In this document: positions 33,501-46,354 of the stretch, piece after piece
Numbering within the stretch: the first letter of the stretch is position 1
Layout: every line of letters begins with the position of its first letter
DNA from: Solenopsis invicta
Taxonomy: Eukaryota > Arthropoda > Insecta > Hymenoptera > Formicidae
Direction of reading: 5' to 3'
NCBI RefSeq assembly: GCF_016802725.1
Contig: NC_052671.1
Location: forward strand, 25,545,728-25,609,727
Length of the DNA stretch: 64,000 nt
The notes under the pieces: model-generated
Told to the model about the DNA's origin: nothing
The model's input: the letters and a program-made list of their open reading frames with translations, nothing else
The model's database searches: none
Program-made: the position numbers and the translations under genes

Positions 33501-34468
33501 TAGTGTCCGAAAAGGCAAATTATGCTGATGATTTCTCAAAATTTTTAGCTTTGATGAATTCTGATACTACGAATATATACGAAAGCAATCAAACAACTTT
33601 GCAGACAGAATCAGCATTTCATTCAATAAAAATATTGGATACAGATTATCGTAATTATGACTTTATAACAGAAAATTCATTACAATATTTGTGCGGTTAT
33701 ATTATAAAAAAGTTAAAAGTTCATAATTGTTCTGTTGGCGATGCAATTACTGTACAAAATCCACTAGCATCCAATAAAACAATATTTATCTCAGAAAAAG
33801 CTTATGATAAAAGTACAATTTGTGGCTAATAGTACCAAGCGAAAAATTTTATGATTATATATTAACATTGCACAAACATTTTATATCACATTTTGAAAAG
33901 TATGCCCTAATAAATATAGGACAAAAATTATACGAAGATATGATACATATAACAGTACCATTCAAAATATGTGCAGAATTTCCGTTGAAATATTTAATAA
34001 AATTATTTATACGAATTTGTATTTTTTTTACAATGAGAAGTACAAACCGTAATTTAAAACAAACCAAAGGAAAAAAAATCGAAAAATATCTATTTTGTCA
34101 CACATGTAATACATAATTTAATAAATAAAAATAAAATTTTAAAAATTAATGTAATATATTGATTTGTATGGTTTCCCTTAACGAGTTACCAAAGTCCTAC
34201 ACTCTTTTACTAAAAATCTTTAATATACTTTCCAAATCTCTATTACAAAATCTTTAATATACTTTCCAAATCTCTATTACAAAACCGAGATTGACATGTA
34301 ATAAAGGCCTAGATTGAATCTTTGGTAGTTTATTCGATTTAAATATCGCGGGATGAACGTCGCCATTTTAGGCTGAGAATGTGGCGGCCAGTCTCAAGGT
34401 CATGAAATCTGACTACATGGAGATCAAAGGTACCGCCACGGAGTGTCGCTACTATTATATCTATACTG
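30561..34468 (+). mobile_element. P-superfamily DNA transposon with 8-bp target duplication
   Basis: 3,908 bp, bounded by a perfect direct repeat GTGTCGGG (30553-30560 and 34469-34476), the 8-bp duplication expected of P elements. The ends start CA and finish TG. The terminal inverted repeats share GTATAGATATAATAGTAG and continue CGACACT, with a 2-bp length difference at the outer end. The interior encodes a THAP-domain transposase in several exons. Confidence 0.9.
30750..34116 (+). pseudogene. P-element transposase (THAP9-like), probably frameshifted
   Basis: Exon 1 from ATG 30750 encodes the first half of a THAP zinc finger (CAVTNCS, then FFRFPKEPER), with a donor GTAATT after it. Exon 2 (31420-31593) holds the rest (QWINAINRQDL, YKLCAAHF, AVPSVFG). 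Exon 3 starts at 31741 in matching phase and runs open to 33829. It carries a basic coiled region and the P-type RNase H-like catalytic domain (LCLDEMSIKSS, IVTDQGSN, FFDMPHLIKVVRNN). The conserved tail (IVPSEKFYDYI to 34116) is one frame over, so a 1-bp indel or unseen intron lies near 33815. The exon 1 to exon 2 phase did not resolve by eye. Confidence 0.8.
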
Positions 34469-34999
34469 GTGTCGGGTCTCCGCAGGTGTCGTGCGGTCCC
34501 CGTCGGCATCCGACATCCTCGTCGTTTTCGCCGTCCTCGCGAACGACAGCAGCAGAATTTTTCCAGCGACGACTCTTCGCCGCTACCCTCCTCGATGGAC
34601 AGCCGGCATTCGACGGCCCTCGTCCTGGCCGTTCGTCCGCCCCAGCCTGTCCATCAGCTGTGCCACTCGCGAGCCTTCTTTGCGTGGCGCTTATCTGTCG
34701 CCACGTCTTGTCTCGTCCTTCTCTCCGTCGATGTTTTCCTGTGCGCCGGCCCTGGACGATCGCCCTCTCCTTTTCCTGCCGCGGTCCGTCTCCCTCGCCG
34801 CCGCTGGTCCTTAGGCGACGTTTGTCGAGGTGCCCGCGGTTACATGAAATAAACGAATGAGTAAATAAAATAATACGCGACGCAGTCCCGCCGAAGATTT
34901 CGTTCTCTCGCTGAGTGCCCGACCCGGTCATACGCGCCTCCTTGCGCGACGCTTAGGCGGAAGACGGAGTGGCGAGGCAGCTAAAACTGCACGTCACAA

Positions 35000-36876
35000 T
35001 ATATATATATATATATATGTTTACATAAAGGCAGTTTTGAGGACCTTGTCTAACACCCTAATTTTATTTTATAGATAGAAAATATATTTTGTATATATAG
35101 TAATGCCGTTCGCAAAATTTGAAAAGAGTACTTATTTTTCAAGATACATAAGATAATGTATCGTAAGGCAGTTTTCAGGTCCTAAACGTTTTTTTAATGA
35201 ATAGAAATATCAAATTAATTTTAATGACAATTTCTTATAGATCTAACACATGCAATAATAACATTCTCACGTATTTTTGTAAACTATATTTAAAGGAATT
35301 AGGACAATTTCTCAATGTTCTGAAAACTGCCTTTTAGTAAATTAATAAATCAGCAGAATGTCATTTTTCAGGTCTTTAAAAAAAGTGCGTTTAAAATAAA
35401 AATTTCTTCATATTTTGTATCGCTTCTTAAATAAATAATAAAAAAAACACTAACAGCATAAATTTACATTTTTGTATATAAATAAATATGTTAAAAAAAA
35501 GTTATCTATAAAAATTTTTGGACCTGAAAACTACCTTTCAGATGATTATGTCAACGAATTGGCAGTTATGAGTCCATCATTTTTTAAATAAAAAACATAG
35601 TTTTGCTTTAAATGCTACTAATGCAAAATTCATAACTAATAATAATAAAACTAACAATTAATATAATTGAACATATGTCTATTACAAAATAAACTCAAAT
35701 TACTTTTATTTCAATATTACTTTTTCGTAATTGATATTTATTATTGAATATCAAATTATTGATAACTTTTTGATAAATTATTAACAAAATAAGTATTACT
35801 TATTTTTTAAACACACCGATCTGGTAAAATACGGAAACACATTCTCGGATGTAGAAAATTTTTTCAACTTTGAGAAGCTATAACTTTGATTACAATCAAA
35901 ATTTTTCAACAATTTTTTTAAATGAAAGTTTAGAATCTCAGAAATATGACTGTACAATCGCCATTGCTGAAAAATAATTTATTTTGAAGTTACAAAGCTA
36001 ATACCATTAAGCAAAAATAAGAAATTTGTAAAAAATCCAGTTTTCTTTCAAAATATCATATCTTCGCTACAAAAAACTTTTCAAGACTTTCAAATACGGC
36101 GTTTAAAAGCTAAAGAGTCGTATATTAAAAAAAAATTATTTTGTTATTTCTATTAAAAAATATACTTATGTAACAAGAAGAATAATGTATTTTTGATTTA
36201 TTCAAAGTGTCTAAAATTGAAAATTAATTTGTTTTATGATATATTTTGGAAAAGCTTTCTTTTCTACAGAACTATATAATATTCTAAATTTAGACAGAGT
36301 ATATGCGACATCCGCAAACGGATCTGTTTAAACGTGTTTTATCCAATTTTTTTATTTAAAATACTTACATAAAATATTTCGCTTACATACAATGTTAGTT
36401 CCACAGACTTCAACAAAACTTTGCAGCCGTGCCGTTCAAATTCTAATTACCAATATAGTTGGTCAACTATATCAATCAAAAGAGGAAATTTTAAACTTTT
36501 TTTACGTCTTGGTCCGAACCTCCTATCTCATTCCGTCTTTACACAGCAAACGTTCGAAACGTTCATATAAGGTTTTTACGACCCACTTACGAATTTAAGG
36601 GTTAATGATTCCTTACATTTTTAATTATTTTAATTATTTTAATAAATTCCGAAACAATACGATTTTATCCTTTCGTGCCATGTAGTACGTATGTGCTAAA
36701 CATTCAATAATTTATATTTCAATAAAAATAGAAACAGCAACTTCTTCCTGGACTTATTTTAAGATACAAGATAAGACTCAATAATTAATTTAATTATGCT
36801 TTGATACTGTGTTGCGTTTTATTTATTATTACATTTATTATTACATTTATTATTTTATTTATTAATAACATGCATT
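35000..36876. other. AT-rich spacer with a recurring GGCAGTTTTCAGGTCC motif
   Basis: No gene. The string GGCAGTTTTCAGGTCC or its inverse occurs, with variation, near 35031, 35166, 35318 and 35520. It is related to a motif seen again at 43.5-45.1 kb. The remainder is AT-rich with no clear structure. Positions 36695-36876 form the 3' flank of the recombinase gene and are copied at about 59164-59350. Confidence 0.5.
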
Positions 36877-39800
36877 TTATTTGTTATTGCGTGACTTGGA
36901 TTTTTTAAAAATTTGGTTATGAATCCAACTTCTAATCTGTGGAACGGAGCGACGGCTTAAACATTTGTTTCTCATTTTAGCTTCTACCATTTGTTTTCCT
37001 GAGGGCAAACGTCGTTCACTTATTTCTTGTTTAAATGAAGTATTTATTACATTATACTCTTCTTCAGTCCATCTTATACGCTTTGTGGAACCGTACGGTG
37101 ATGCTATAAAATATTAAAATTAATTACAAATATTGCACGTGATGAAAGTTATAATTGCGAAAACTATAAATTATAATTTAAGTTAAGACTCGGCAAAAAT
37201 GCACATTTCGGCCAATTGTCAACTTAAAGCTTTCATCTCACCTCATTACTTCCCACGCAGTCTAAATACCAATTGACATTTGGACTGCGTAAAGGTTGGC
37301 AAGGTAAGGGGAATAACGCTGGCTGAAAACTGGCTGAAATGTACATTTTTGTCGAGCACTGAGTTAAATCATAATTTATATCTTTTGCGATTTTATTATA
37401 ATTTTATCTAATTTTTAATGTGACATTAGTATTAAATTATAATATACTTTTAAAGTGTATCCCATCTTGCCTATGGGAATACCTCATCTTACCCTACCTA
37501 CAGAGCAAGATGAGAAAAATGGCTTTTATTTTATTTTTAATAGAGTTTATAATTTTCTGAAGATTTTATTTAATGACAGTTACGTATTGAGCGATTAATA
37601 TTTAAAGAAAATTTAAGAAGTAAAAATGATTCCTTGATTATGAAAACTTAACTTTCATTTAACATCAAACATTAACTGCATTGTTTTGCCTTACCTAACC
37701 ACATTTGTATATTTTTTAAAGCTGAGTAAGTTAATATTTTTAATTTATAAAATTAAAAGGATATTAATTTATATTTAACCATGACAAACATATATAAACA
37801 TATTATGTATAATATATTCAATTAAAGTTAATGTCTTGTAAAATTGAGTTAAATGTTGTTTTAAATAAAGTTAAATTAAGGATTAATTTTAAGAAAAATT
37901 ATTTACATTAAATTTTTAAGTAAATATATAATCATATTTAATATATACTTACTACTACGTTTTTTTCTTTTTTTCACTGCACCGCTATTTTCAGTTTCTT
38001 CGATTGAATCATCGCTATCTTCGCCAATGCAATTTTCCTCATTTATTTCAAAACTGCTTTGTTCATTAAACTGCAGATCTTCATCCACATTTTCTTCAAC
38101 ACTGCCTTGTGCAATGTTGAGTAATCGCGACATTTTAATTGCTTCAATCTGCGGAATGGATTGCCGATAATGTCTCATGTGGATATTTTTGTCATGGCCA
38201 AGATGATTGGCCAATTCTGTTACGTCAGGTTCTGATAAATTTAATGTAATGCATCTTGTTGCTATATGCTTTCGAAGCTTTGTGCCTCGTAATCTATCAG
38301 GCATGCTTGCACCACAATCTACAGAATATGTACGTAATAAATCACATGCTCTCAAATGTTTAAATCGGCTTTTGTCATAACCTGGTAGAGCAAAGATGTA
38401 GGGGTTTTTTTCAGGAATATTTGCTGCTTTACGATGTTGTAAAAGTAAATCAATACAATTTTTCATTTCACGATCCAAAAGTACGGGAACAGATCGTCCT
38501 AATTTACCTCTAAGTAGAATTCTTATATACTTTTCAGCTATCTAAAAAATAAATAATCATTCATTTTATTACTTTTAAAACTATTTAGGCTAATTAATTT
38601 TTGTATTAACATGATGCAAGAATTTACACCGCAAAAATAAAAAGTATAAAAATAGTGAAGGTAATATAATATCTTTATATTATATTATGTCGTAATTTCA
38701 ATTTTATATTAATCATTGTAAGATGAATAAATTTGTTTATGTATTCGTAATGAGTAGTATAGAAATGTATATAACCTCCATAAAATAATATATTCTTTGT
38801 CGAGAGTGTAATTTAAAATAAAAAATCAAAAGCAGACCGTATTTGCAAATTTATATACAAATAAATAAGCAAAACAAAAATAGCAAAAATTAAAATACAT
38901 AATTAAAAATAATATTCAACAATTGTAAAGAAGAGCTAATGAGCCGCGACAGGTGTTATTGTCAAAAATAATATGTCAGATATTGAATTTTTTTGACAAA
39001 AGAATTTAATTCTTAATAAATGAAAAATATATTTAACTTATACTTTTTTAACTGTTGTGTAGCTATAAGTTTTGCAAAATATAAAGTTACGAAAAGTTTA
39101 TGATACAGAAATTGAAACATCCCCGGTTTAAGTTAATTTGCAGTACACAAATTTTAATCATTATACTATCTGCAACATATTTTTCTTATTCTTTTTACTA
39201 GATTATAGTTTTCAAAATTTTATAATTTTTTATGAAATAAATGTTACGTGTAAAAACTTAGCTTAAAACGTACCTTTCGAGCTTCAGCCGATAAAGATCC
39301 ATATAAATCTGGATTTGTTTGTTCGTTTATATTTTCTTGATGCTTATAATCATCGATGGATATACGTTCAATTTCTCCAGCTTTACGCCTATTAAATACT
39401 TGAATTGATATCAAAGTAAATTCTCCTAGCGCTCGCCAAGCATTATACGAGAACACATCTTTAAGGTGTTGAAATGCTAAACGCCTATTAGTTTGTAGAA
39501 AGTCGTGCAACAATTTAATATCTTCTAATGGAGGTAATTCTTGCAATTTATATCGTTTAGCTCGTAACATAGACTCTTCCACCGTTTTATTAACAGATAC
39601 ACTAAAATCTTCTTGTAATAATTTTAAAAAATTCTCTATGTTTGTTTTTTTTCCCATTCGTTTTGTTTTATGCATTCGGAGACAGCTAAATTTCCTATTT
39701 GCTTTAGAAGAGTGCCAATCCTTGCTGCGTTAGAAGGAGCCTTATAAATCTTTAAATGGTCATCAATACCTGCCACTTCATTTACAGCGACAATGCAATC

Positions 39801-42582
39801 ATCGTATATCGATGGATGATAAAGACTAAAGAAATCTGTCACATCCTTCTTAATTTTTCGAAGGGCTTGTAAAAAACGGGCTAATAATCTCATACGTGAT
39901 CTTATCATATTTTGTTGATGCTGATGTTTGTATTTTACACACATTTTATTGCCATAAACAATTAGTAGTTCATCATATCTAATTAATCGGACGAGATCAT
40001 CTTCTCTTAATACTGGAAATACAACATTCCTTAAAATAGAATTTGCACGTTCGTGAATTCGACCTTGAACTTTTCTTCCAAGTACTTGGATAGATCTGCC
40101 AACAGTCTTTTGCGAACATTCTTTAAAATGATGACGTATGTTATTTTTAGTGAAGAAACCTTTACAACTCGCACAACATATAAAATCGCGTGCAGTTTTC
40201 TTTTTAGATTCTGTCGGTCTTCTACAAACTATCAGCTCTCCTTTATTATACGCAGGATCTGTATTGAATAAATAATTACCTCTTCGTCTAATAAGCCCAA
40301 TAATCTTTTGTCTCTCTTTATCACCTAAGATAAAAAATAAAATATACATAAATGAAAATACAATAGTTTTCAAAATAAAAATAAGATGCATTTTAGTCCA
40401 AATTAAACAGTAATGTAAAATTAGCTAAATTATTTTATACATTTTGGAAAATTTAATAAACTTATAATGCAAAATAATTTAGTTAATTTTATATAACAAA
40501 TTAGTTTGGATAGATTTTACTAAAATTTTACTAAATTTATAAAAAAATATAGTAAAATACTTTTATGTCCATGTTGTCTTACTACTACTATAACTACGTT
40601 TACACGTTACCATTAATCAGGTTTAATAATATCTTGGTCTGTCTTATAATTAAAGGTAGTATTAAACCTCACTAATAGAGAAAAGTAAATGTAGTTTATG
40701 ATTTTGAAATTAATATGTAAATTTTATATTGTTAACACTTTTATTGATAAAAGTAATTTATAATAGAAAGTTAGCTAAATTATTTGATATTTTTAACATA
40801 TTTAGTTAATTAGTTTACATTATCGATTCGATAATTTAATCAATTATTTATTTTACTAATAAAAGTAAGTTTAGGATATGGTCCTAGGAAATTCTTTCAA
40901 TGTACTTTCTATGTAAAGTGAAATATATTGATTAATAACAAATTTATATTTGAGAAAACAAAATATTATAAATACGTTTTTAATAATATGAGAAAAATTT
41001 TCTATACCTTTAGGTAATGTAGTAAACTTCTTCACTTCGTCTTCATTTTTATGAACTTTTTCGAGGTGTCTACTTATCTTTGATTGCATTTTTTTGCAAT
41101 AATAACAAAAGTTTTGTTTTCCGCTACCTTTAGGTTTTGAAGTGTTAACATGTAAATTAGTATCATCACAGATTTTACTTCCAGTAACATTTAAAGAAGT
41201 TTCTAAGCTGTTCTGTGTAGTATTATTAGATTGAGGTGCAGATGGTTGTATAAGAGTATTGTTTTCTTCATCAGAACTATCTGAATCTGCATTATAGTTA
41301 GGATCCTTATCTACATCATCACTACTATCGTCACCATAAATAGAATTATATACACAGGAATGTGATTTGTGCAATTCCTCTGATTTTTTATGGATATTTG
41401 ATTCTATGTTGTTATTATCATCCGATTCTACGTCGTCACAGTTATTTTTATCTACATTACTACCTTTGTTACCACTAACAGTAACGTCTTCAGTACCATT
41501 ATCACTATTAATGCAATTTTTATCCGATATCTCTAACAAATTATTACTAAACACGACATTTTCTTCAACATTTTGACAACATAAATCAGTATTTAAGAAT
41601 ACGTCTATATCATTCAATTCTGGAAATGGTAATATTGTAACTTGTAAATCGTTTTCTATATCAACATTTAAGTCAGAAAGTTCACTTATATTCATAGGTA
41701 AAATATTTTCATGCAGTAACACGTCAGATGTAGATTCATTAGGTAAATTGACATTTTGATCTAGTATTATTTCAGTCGTTGCTTCATCAGAAATTACAAT
41801 ATATTTAGGTTCTTTATCGACTGTAAAAAATTACAAGTATTAATGACACGTTGGTTTCTGATTATTATACATATAAATAGAAACTTTTATTTTTACCTAT
41901 GTGTTTATTTATTTGCAAGATTGGTATCTTTGCATTTAAATTTGTCGCAATAATTTTAAGCATTTCATGATTATCTGTGAATCAAAACATTTTTGATAAT
42001 TATATTTAAAACGAGTTTTAACATACTTAAAAAAATAATTACATTGAATAGATATTTTAAAGGTAGATAAGAGTTTATTTTAATTTTAAAAGAAAGTCTA
42101 TTTAATATTGTAAATAAATAATTAAATCCATTAATCTCAATCTATAATAAAAATCCTTTCTCGCAATAGGCCAGTCTTAATATTAACCGCAATCAAATTT
42201 TGTTAAAATGTACATAATTAAATTTACTTTGCCAATTATAAAACGTAAAACTAATTGTTTTTATCCTAATTTTTTAATTTTTTTGAACATATCACTTAAT
42301 ATTATGTATTATTAATTAAAATTATTATATTTTATATAAATAAATTGTAATTTGTAGAAAATCTATAATGAAAACAAAATATCAGTTTTAAGAATTTTAG
42401 TTCATAAATTTAATCGGCTACTTTTTTTAATTTAATCAGTTATTGACAAGTCCATTATTAATAATAATAAAATCGTGATATGAAATTTGTAACTTACCAT
42501 TTTGTGCAATCAATTTTTTACAACAATGAGTACTTCGAATTTTTACGAAGTACTTCTTACGATGCTGATATAAACCATACAT
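36877..42582 (-). CDS. Tyrosine recombinase-like gene, multi-exon
   Basis: Exons read from splice sites: 42582-42498, 41820-41008, 40324-39274, 38541-37953, 37103-36877. Phases agree except for one 1-bp deficit in an A8 run near 39655 (frame moves from IKQNEWEKK to TNIENFLKLL). Starts MYGLYQHRKKYF. Exon 3 is very acidic (SDDNNN, DSDSSDEEN) and ends in a C2H2-like finger (CYYCKKMQSKISRHLEKVH). The next exon has a second finger (CCASCKGFFTKNNIRHH). The recombinase part has RRKAGEIERISIDDY (first Arg), GKLGRSVPVLL (Lys), LRKHIAT (Arg box) and LGHDKNIHMRHYRQ (His and nucleophile Tyr). The C-terminus is SANT-like (RIRWTEEEYNVI) with a basic tail. Similar uncharacterised proteins are, from memory, common in cnidarians and fish. 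It may be Crypton-like or domesticated. A 77-bp candidate exon at 41974-41898 would break the frame; omitting it keeps the frame. Confidence 0.72.
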
Positions 42583-42651
42583 TTTAATTAAATTCCCAAA
42601 ACTTGTAAATTTCCTTCTTCTGAAATTGTACTAAAATTATGGATAGTTATC

Positions 42652-43014
42652 AATACTCAAACGAAATTATAATTATTGACGTTATATTATTGCTGCTAGC
42701 ATTATCACACGACAGAATTTGCGTAATAACTTTTAACTTCATTTACACGTGTACAGCAGAAACAATTCTGAAATGATTAATAATGCAAGATACAAATTCA
42801 TGTAGCAACGTCGCTACATATATATGTATCTTCCATTTTGATAACTTTAGAAGTGAAACTGTTGTAAATGTAATCGCTTCGTTTGCATGGCTCCGCTTTT
42901 GCACGTGGCAGAAGAAGTGACCGTGCCTCTTGATAATTAATTACTCTGCATATTCTATCGTATGCTTTGCAACAATAATACAACCTCAATAACTATAATT
43001 TCTTCTGAATATTG
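42652..43014. repeat. Fold-back element beside the recombinase 5' end
   Basis: Palindrome of about 360 bp with axis at gtagcaacgtcgctac (about 42803). The arms share aattataattattgacgtta and the cgtgtacagcagaaacaatt region in imperfect inverse. A second copy at 57662-58046 lies in the inverted duplicate of this locus. Confidence 0.7.
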
Positions 43015-43162
43015 ATATTTTTCCGGATATAAATAATTATATATGTATTTCGGCACCTTACTGAGCAGGAACTATGAGATAGAATCATAGATGTACACAT
43101 ATATGGACGTTTCGTGAACACAGATGCACCGTTTTTTGTTTATCACCACGCATGTTTTATAG

Positions 43163-46100
43163 TTATTTTATGAGAACGGAACCATCAGTTTTCATTAAAG
43201 AAAAGCAGTCTTTTCAAATATAGTAGGAAAATTTACATAAATTTGTATCATATTTCGATATATTTAATTATCAATTTACATTCTTATAATTTCTCTTATT
43301 TTTGACAGATTGACTCTTATATAGAGAAATACACTGAAAGCGTTATTTTTTATTTAAAAAATAAGAATTTTTGCTCGACTTTAAATTTAAACGTATATTT
43401 GAATGCCTTTTTAAAAAGTTATATCTATTATACAACATATTATAATTAAGTAACATTTATGCAAATAGCACTTTTCGATTTACATTTATCCATGCAATGG
43501 CAGTTTACAGGTCGGTCCTGAATTTTCAGAAATTACCGCTATATGATTACATGCTACGAAGTATTGTATTTAATTTGAATCGGAAGATGTAGTAAACTTA
43601 TATGTTATTGTGTATTAGAACATAACTATATTATAACGTGTCACAATATAATAATATGTATACAAATTTCGACTATTTTTAACTTCGACGGCAGTTTTTG
43701 GGTTGGCCATTGAAAATAATCTACGTATCAATACGAAGAATGGCGCCAAAAGTATCTTTTTCATTAATGAAACGGGTACTGTGAAATAAAGTTCGCTCAA
43801 TTGGCGTCGTTCTTCGTATGGATACATAAAAAATTTTTCATGACTGACCCGAAAACTGCCTTTGCATGGATAAAAGTAAACCAAACATTGTTATTTGCAT
43901 AAATTATTATTTAATTATAATATGTTATAGTACAATAATAGTATAATATATACATATATTATACTATAGTAATAGTATAACATATACATATAACATTTTA
44001 TAGAACGTGATCCGATAGCGCACGGTGCGATAGCCCACCAACCAATCATCTTGACTTATCTAACACAAACAACGGAAAAAGGCATTAGCCGCTGTGAGTG
44101 GTGATGGACTATCGGTTCCATGCGCTATCGGGATCCCATTTTATAACAAGGCTCGATAGTTAATAATTATTAACTTCAATTTTATCTAACAAAGTTTATG
44201 GCTGATATTCATAGCAGAATCTTATACTTCAAATTACTTTAAGTACTATCTTAAGATATAAATTAATTATAGTGGTGTATTTTAGGATCTTAAAATGTTA
44301 CTTAAGATGAAAACAATAATTGATTTGAATATCGATTTACATAGAGCTGTTGGTTTTCCAAGATTAAGGCCCGTATTCAAAATGCATTTCTAGCAATATT
44401 TGTGCTCTTCTGTGATATTCTTATTTTATGGCTTATGTATATGTAAACGTCTTATGTATATGTAATTAAGATATAATGACGCATTCATGTGCTAATTTTA
44501 CTATAATCATTGAATACGGACTCTAACCTGAAAGATATAAACATAAAAGGTACACTTCTATCCTTTGACATTGAGCGATGACTTTTGTTATTAATAATGG
44601 TGTATATGTTATTTTATTATGTACATACATATATTCTCTATTTCTAGCATTAATATCTTTTCTAAAAACACTACTATTTTTATTCGGGTTGGAACTTTAA
44701 TCATTTTTTATAAATAAAAATGATTCACTATTGAGCCTTGTTATAAAAAGATAAAAAGTCTTATACTATAACATATTATAATTAAATAATAATTTATGCA
44801 AATAACTTATTGTATTATAATTAACATATTATAATTAACTAATAATTTATGCACATAACAATTTTCGTATTATTTTTATCCATGCAAAGGCAGTTTTCGG
44901 GTCAGTCCTGAAAAACTTTTATTCATGCAAAGAACAGTGCCGATTGAGCGAACTTTATTTCACAATACTTGTTTCATTAAGGCCGTATTAAACTAGATTG
45001 AATTAAAATTAAAATTAGATTGTAATTTTATTTGACAAAAAAAATACTTAATTTCGACGTAGTTCTCAGTATAAATACGTAGACTTATTTTCAGGGCCGA
45101 CTTGAAAACTGCCTTTGCATGGATAAATGTAAATAAAAAAATGCTTTTTTCATAAATGTTACTTAATTATAATATATTGTATAATAATAGAAATCGCTGT
45201 TTTTAAAAAAGGCATCGATTTCAATTTCTGTTTATTTAAAATAATTAAGTTCATAATCGAATAAAGGTAATAATATGTTTTATAAAAAATATATTAATGT
45301 TAGAAGTAGATGACATCACATACATAATATTATTAAAATATGCGTCATTACTAACGATAAGGTCATCACTTAAATTAATGTCGATGAATAGAATCTATGT
45401 TTATATCTTTAAATTTAAGTCTATATATTCAGAACGCGATTAGAACAAAATTAACGCACAAATGCGTTGTTATATATTTATACATAATCCAGTTTTAGTC
45501 AAAATTTGATGAAAGTGTAGTGAAAAACAAAGTCTTAATGTGTAATAGAAATTTATTGTACAACTATATAAGTTTATCTAGATAGGCCTTTAATCTCGGA
45601 AAATCAACAACGTTATGTAAGTCGGTATTTATAAACGATTTCCGTCTTAAGTAGTATTTTTAGCACTTAAAATACTGCTCTATAATAACTTACGACATCT
45701 TAAGCTATAGTACTAATAAATATTTCTTTATATGTATACTTTAACGTAGATATATATATATATATATATATCTTTTATACTAACAATTAAATATTACAAA
45801 ATAATGACGATAAAGATCTCTTTATGAAATAGATTAATTTTACTCGAATTATACGTTTAAATTTAAATTTGAACAAAAATGCTATTTTTTTAAATAAAAA
45901 GTAATGCTTTCTGTGTATTTTTCTATATAAAATTCAAATCTGTAAAAAAAAATTATGTAAATTTATATGTATAAAGAAAGGATATAAATTTATGATTAAG
46001 CATATCGGAATATGAATCAAATTTATGTAAATTTTTCCACTATATTTGAAAAAACTGCCCGCCTTTAATGAGTGCATCAGATGCGTAACCGCTCACTGAA

Positions 46101-46237
46101 AGCGTAAGTAGCAATTTAAGATGATTGGTTCTTACCTTTAGATCCAACCAATCATCTTTAATTGCTACTTACGCTCTCAGTGAGCGATCGCGCATCTGAA
46201 TACACTCAATGACTAATGGTCCCATTTTCATAAAATG
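43163..46237. mobile_element. 3.07-kb insertion with inverted ends, non-coding
   Basis: The inverted duplicate of this locus lacks this segment: at 57344/57345 the flanking sequences join directly, giving an empty site. Ends are inverted: ATTTTATGAGAACGGAACCA at the left and, reversed from the right, ATTTTATGAAAATGGGACCA. No transposase gene is present. The interior has alternating inverted copies of tccatgcaaaggcagttttc near 43495, 43855, 44885 and 45105, a partial hairpin at 44009-44145 and a strong hairpin at 46076-46199. Confidence 0.7.
46076..46199. repeat. Hairpin with about 53-bp arms
   Basis: CAGATGCG at 46078 and the following CTTACGCTTTCAGTGAGC complement pair with 46147-46198 (TGCTACTTACGCTCTCAGTG). 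The loop is about 14 bp. The middle part, atgattggtt, also appears at 44040 in the same insertion. Non-coding. Confidence 0.8.
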
Positions 46238-46354
46238 TACACTAGGTTCCATCGATGCCTTAATACATGAACTTGTACGCGTGTCAAGGCATATCAATAT
46301 AGTAAATTCGGCGTGTTCCGACTCAAGATATTTTTACATTTCATGCCTGTCATC
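46238..46354. repeat. Inverted repeat A (partner at 57226-57344)
   Basis: About 117 bp, including ttgtacgcgtgtcaaggcat, that recurs inverted at 57226-57344 with few differences. It marks the inner end of the large inverted duplication of the recombinase locus, next to the palindrome and the CACTA-type element. Confidence 0.85.

Larger units (their letters stand above)
29185..34998 (+). mobile_element. Candidate solo LTR, split by a P element
   Basis: GC-rich sequence starting TGTCACG and ending CGTCACA, bounded on both sides by (TA)n. With the P element removed it is about 1.9 kb. An AATAAA-type signal near 34847 is followed by about 150 bp to the end, as expected for R-U5. No gag or pol is present, hence solo LTR. 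Gypsy-like is a guess. Long Arg/Ser/Pro-rich frames in it (29099-30620, 34381-34931) lack any domain and overlap in many frames, so I treat them as compositional. TA flanks prevent a check of the target duplication. Confidence 0.45.

Noticed and set aside
34381..34931. Frames of 123-159 codons on both strands
   Set aside because: All overlap, are low-complexity Ser/Pro/Arg, and lie in the second half of the split candidate LTR; the first also runs from P-element sequence into it.
41898..41974. Small extra exon of the recombinase gene
   Set aside because: Splice-like borders exist, but its 77 bp contain a stop and would break the frame; exon 1 joins exon 3 in phase without it. It may be a decayed exon.
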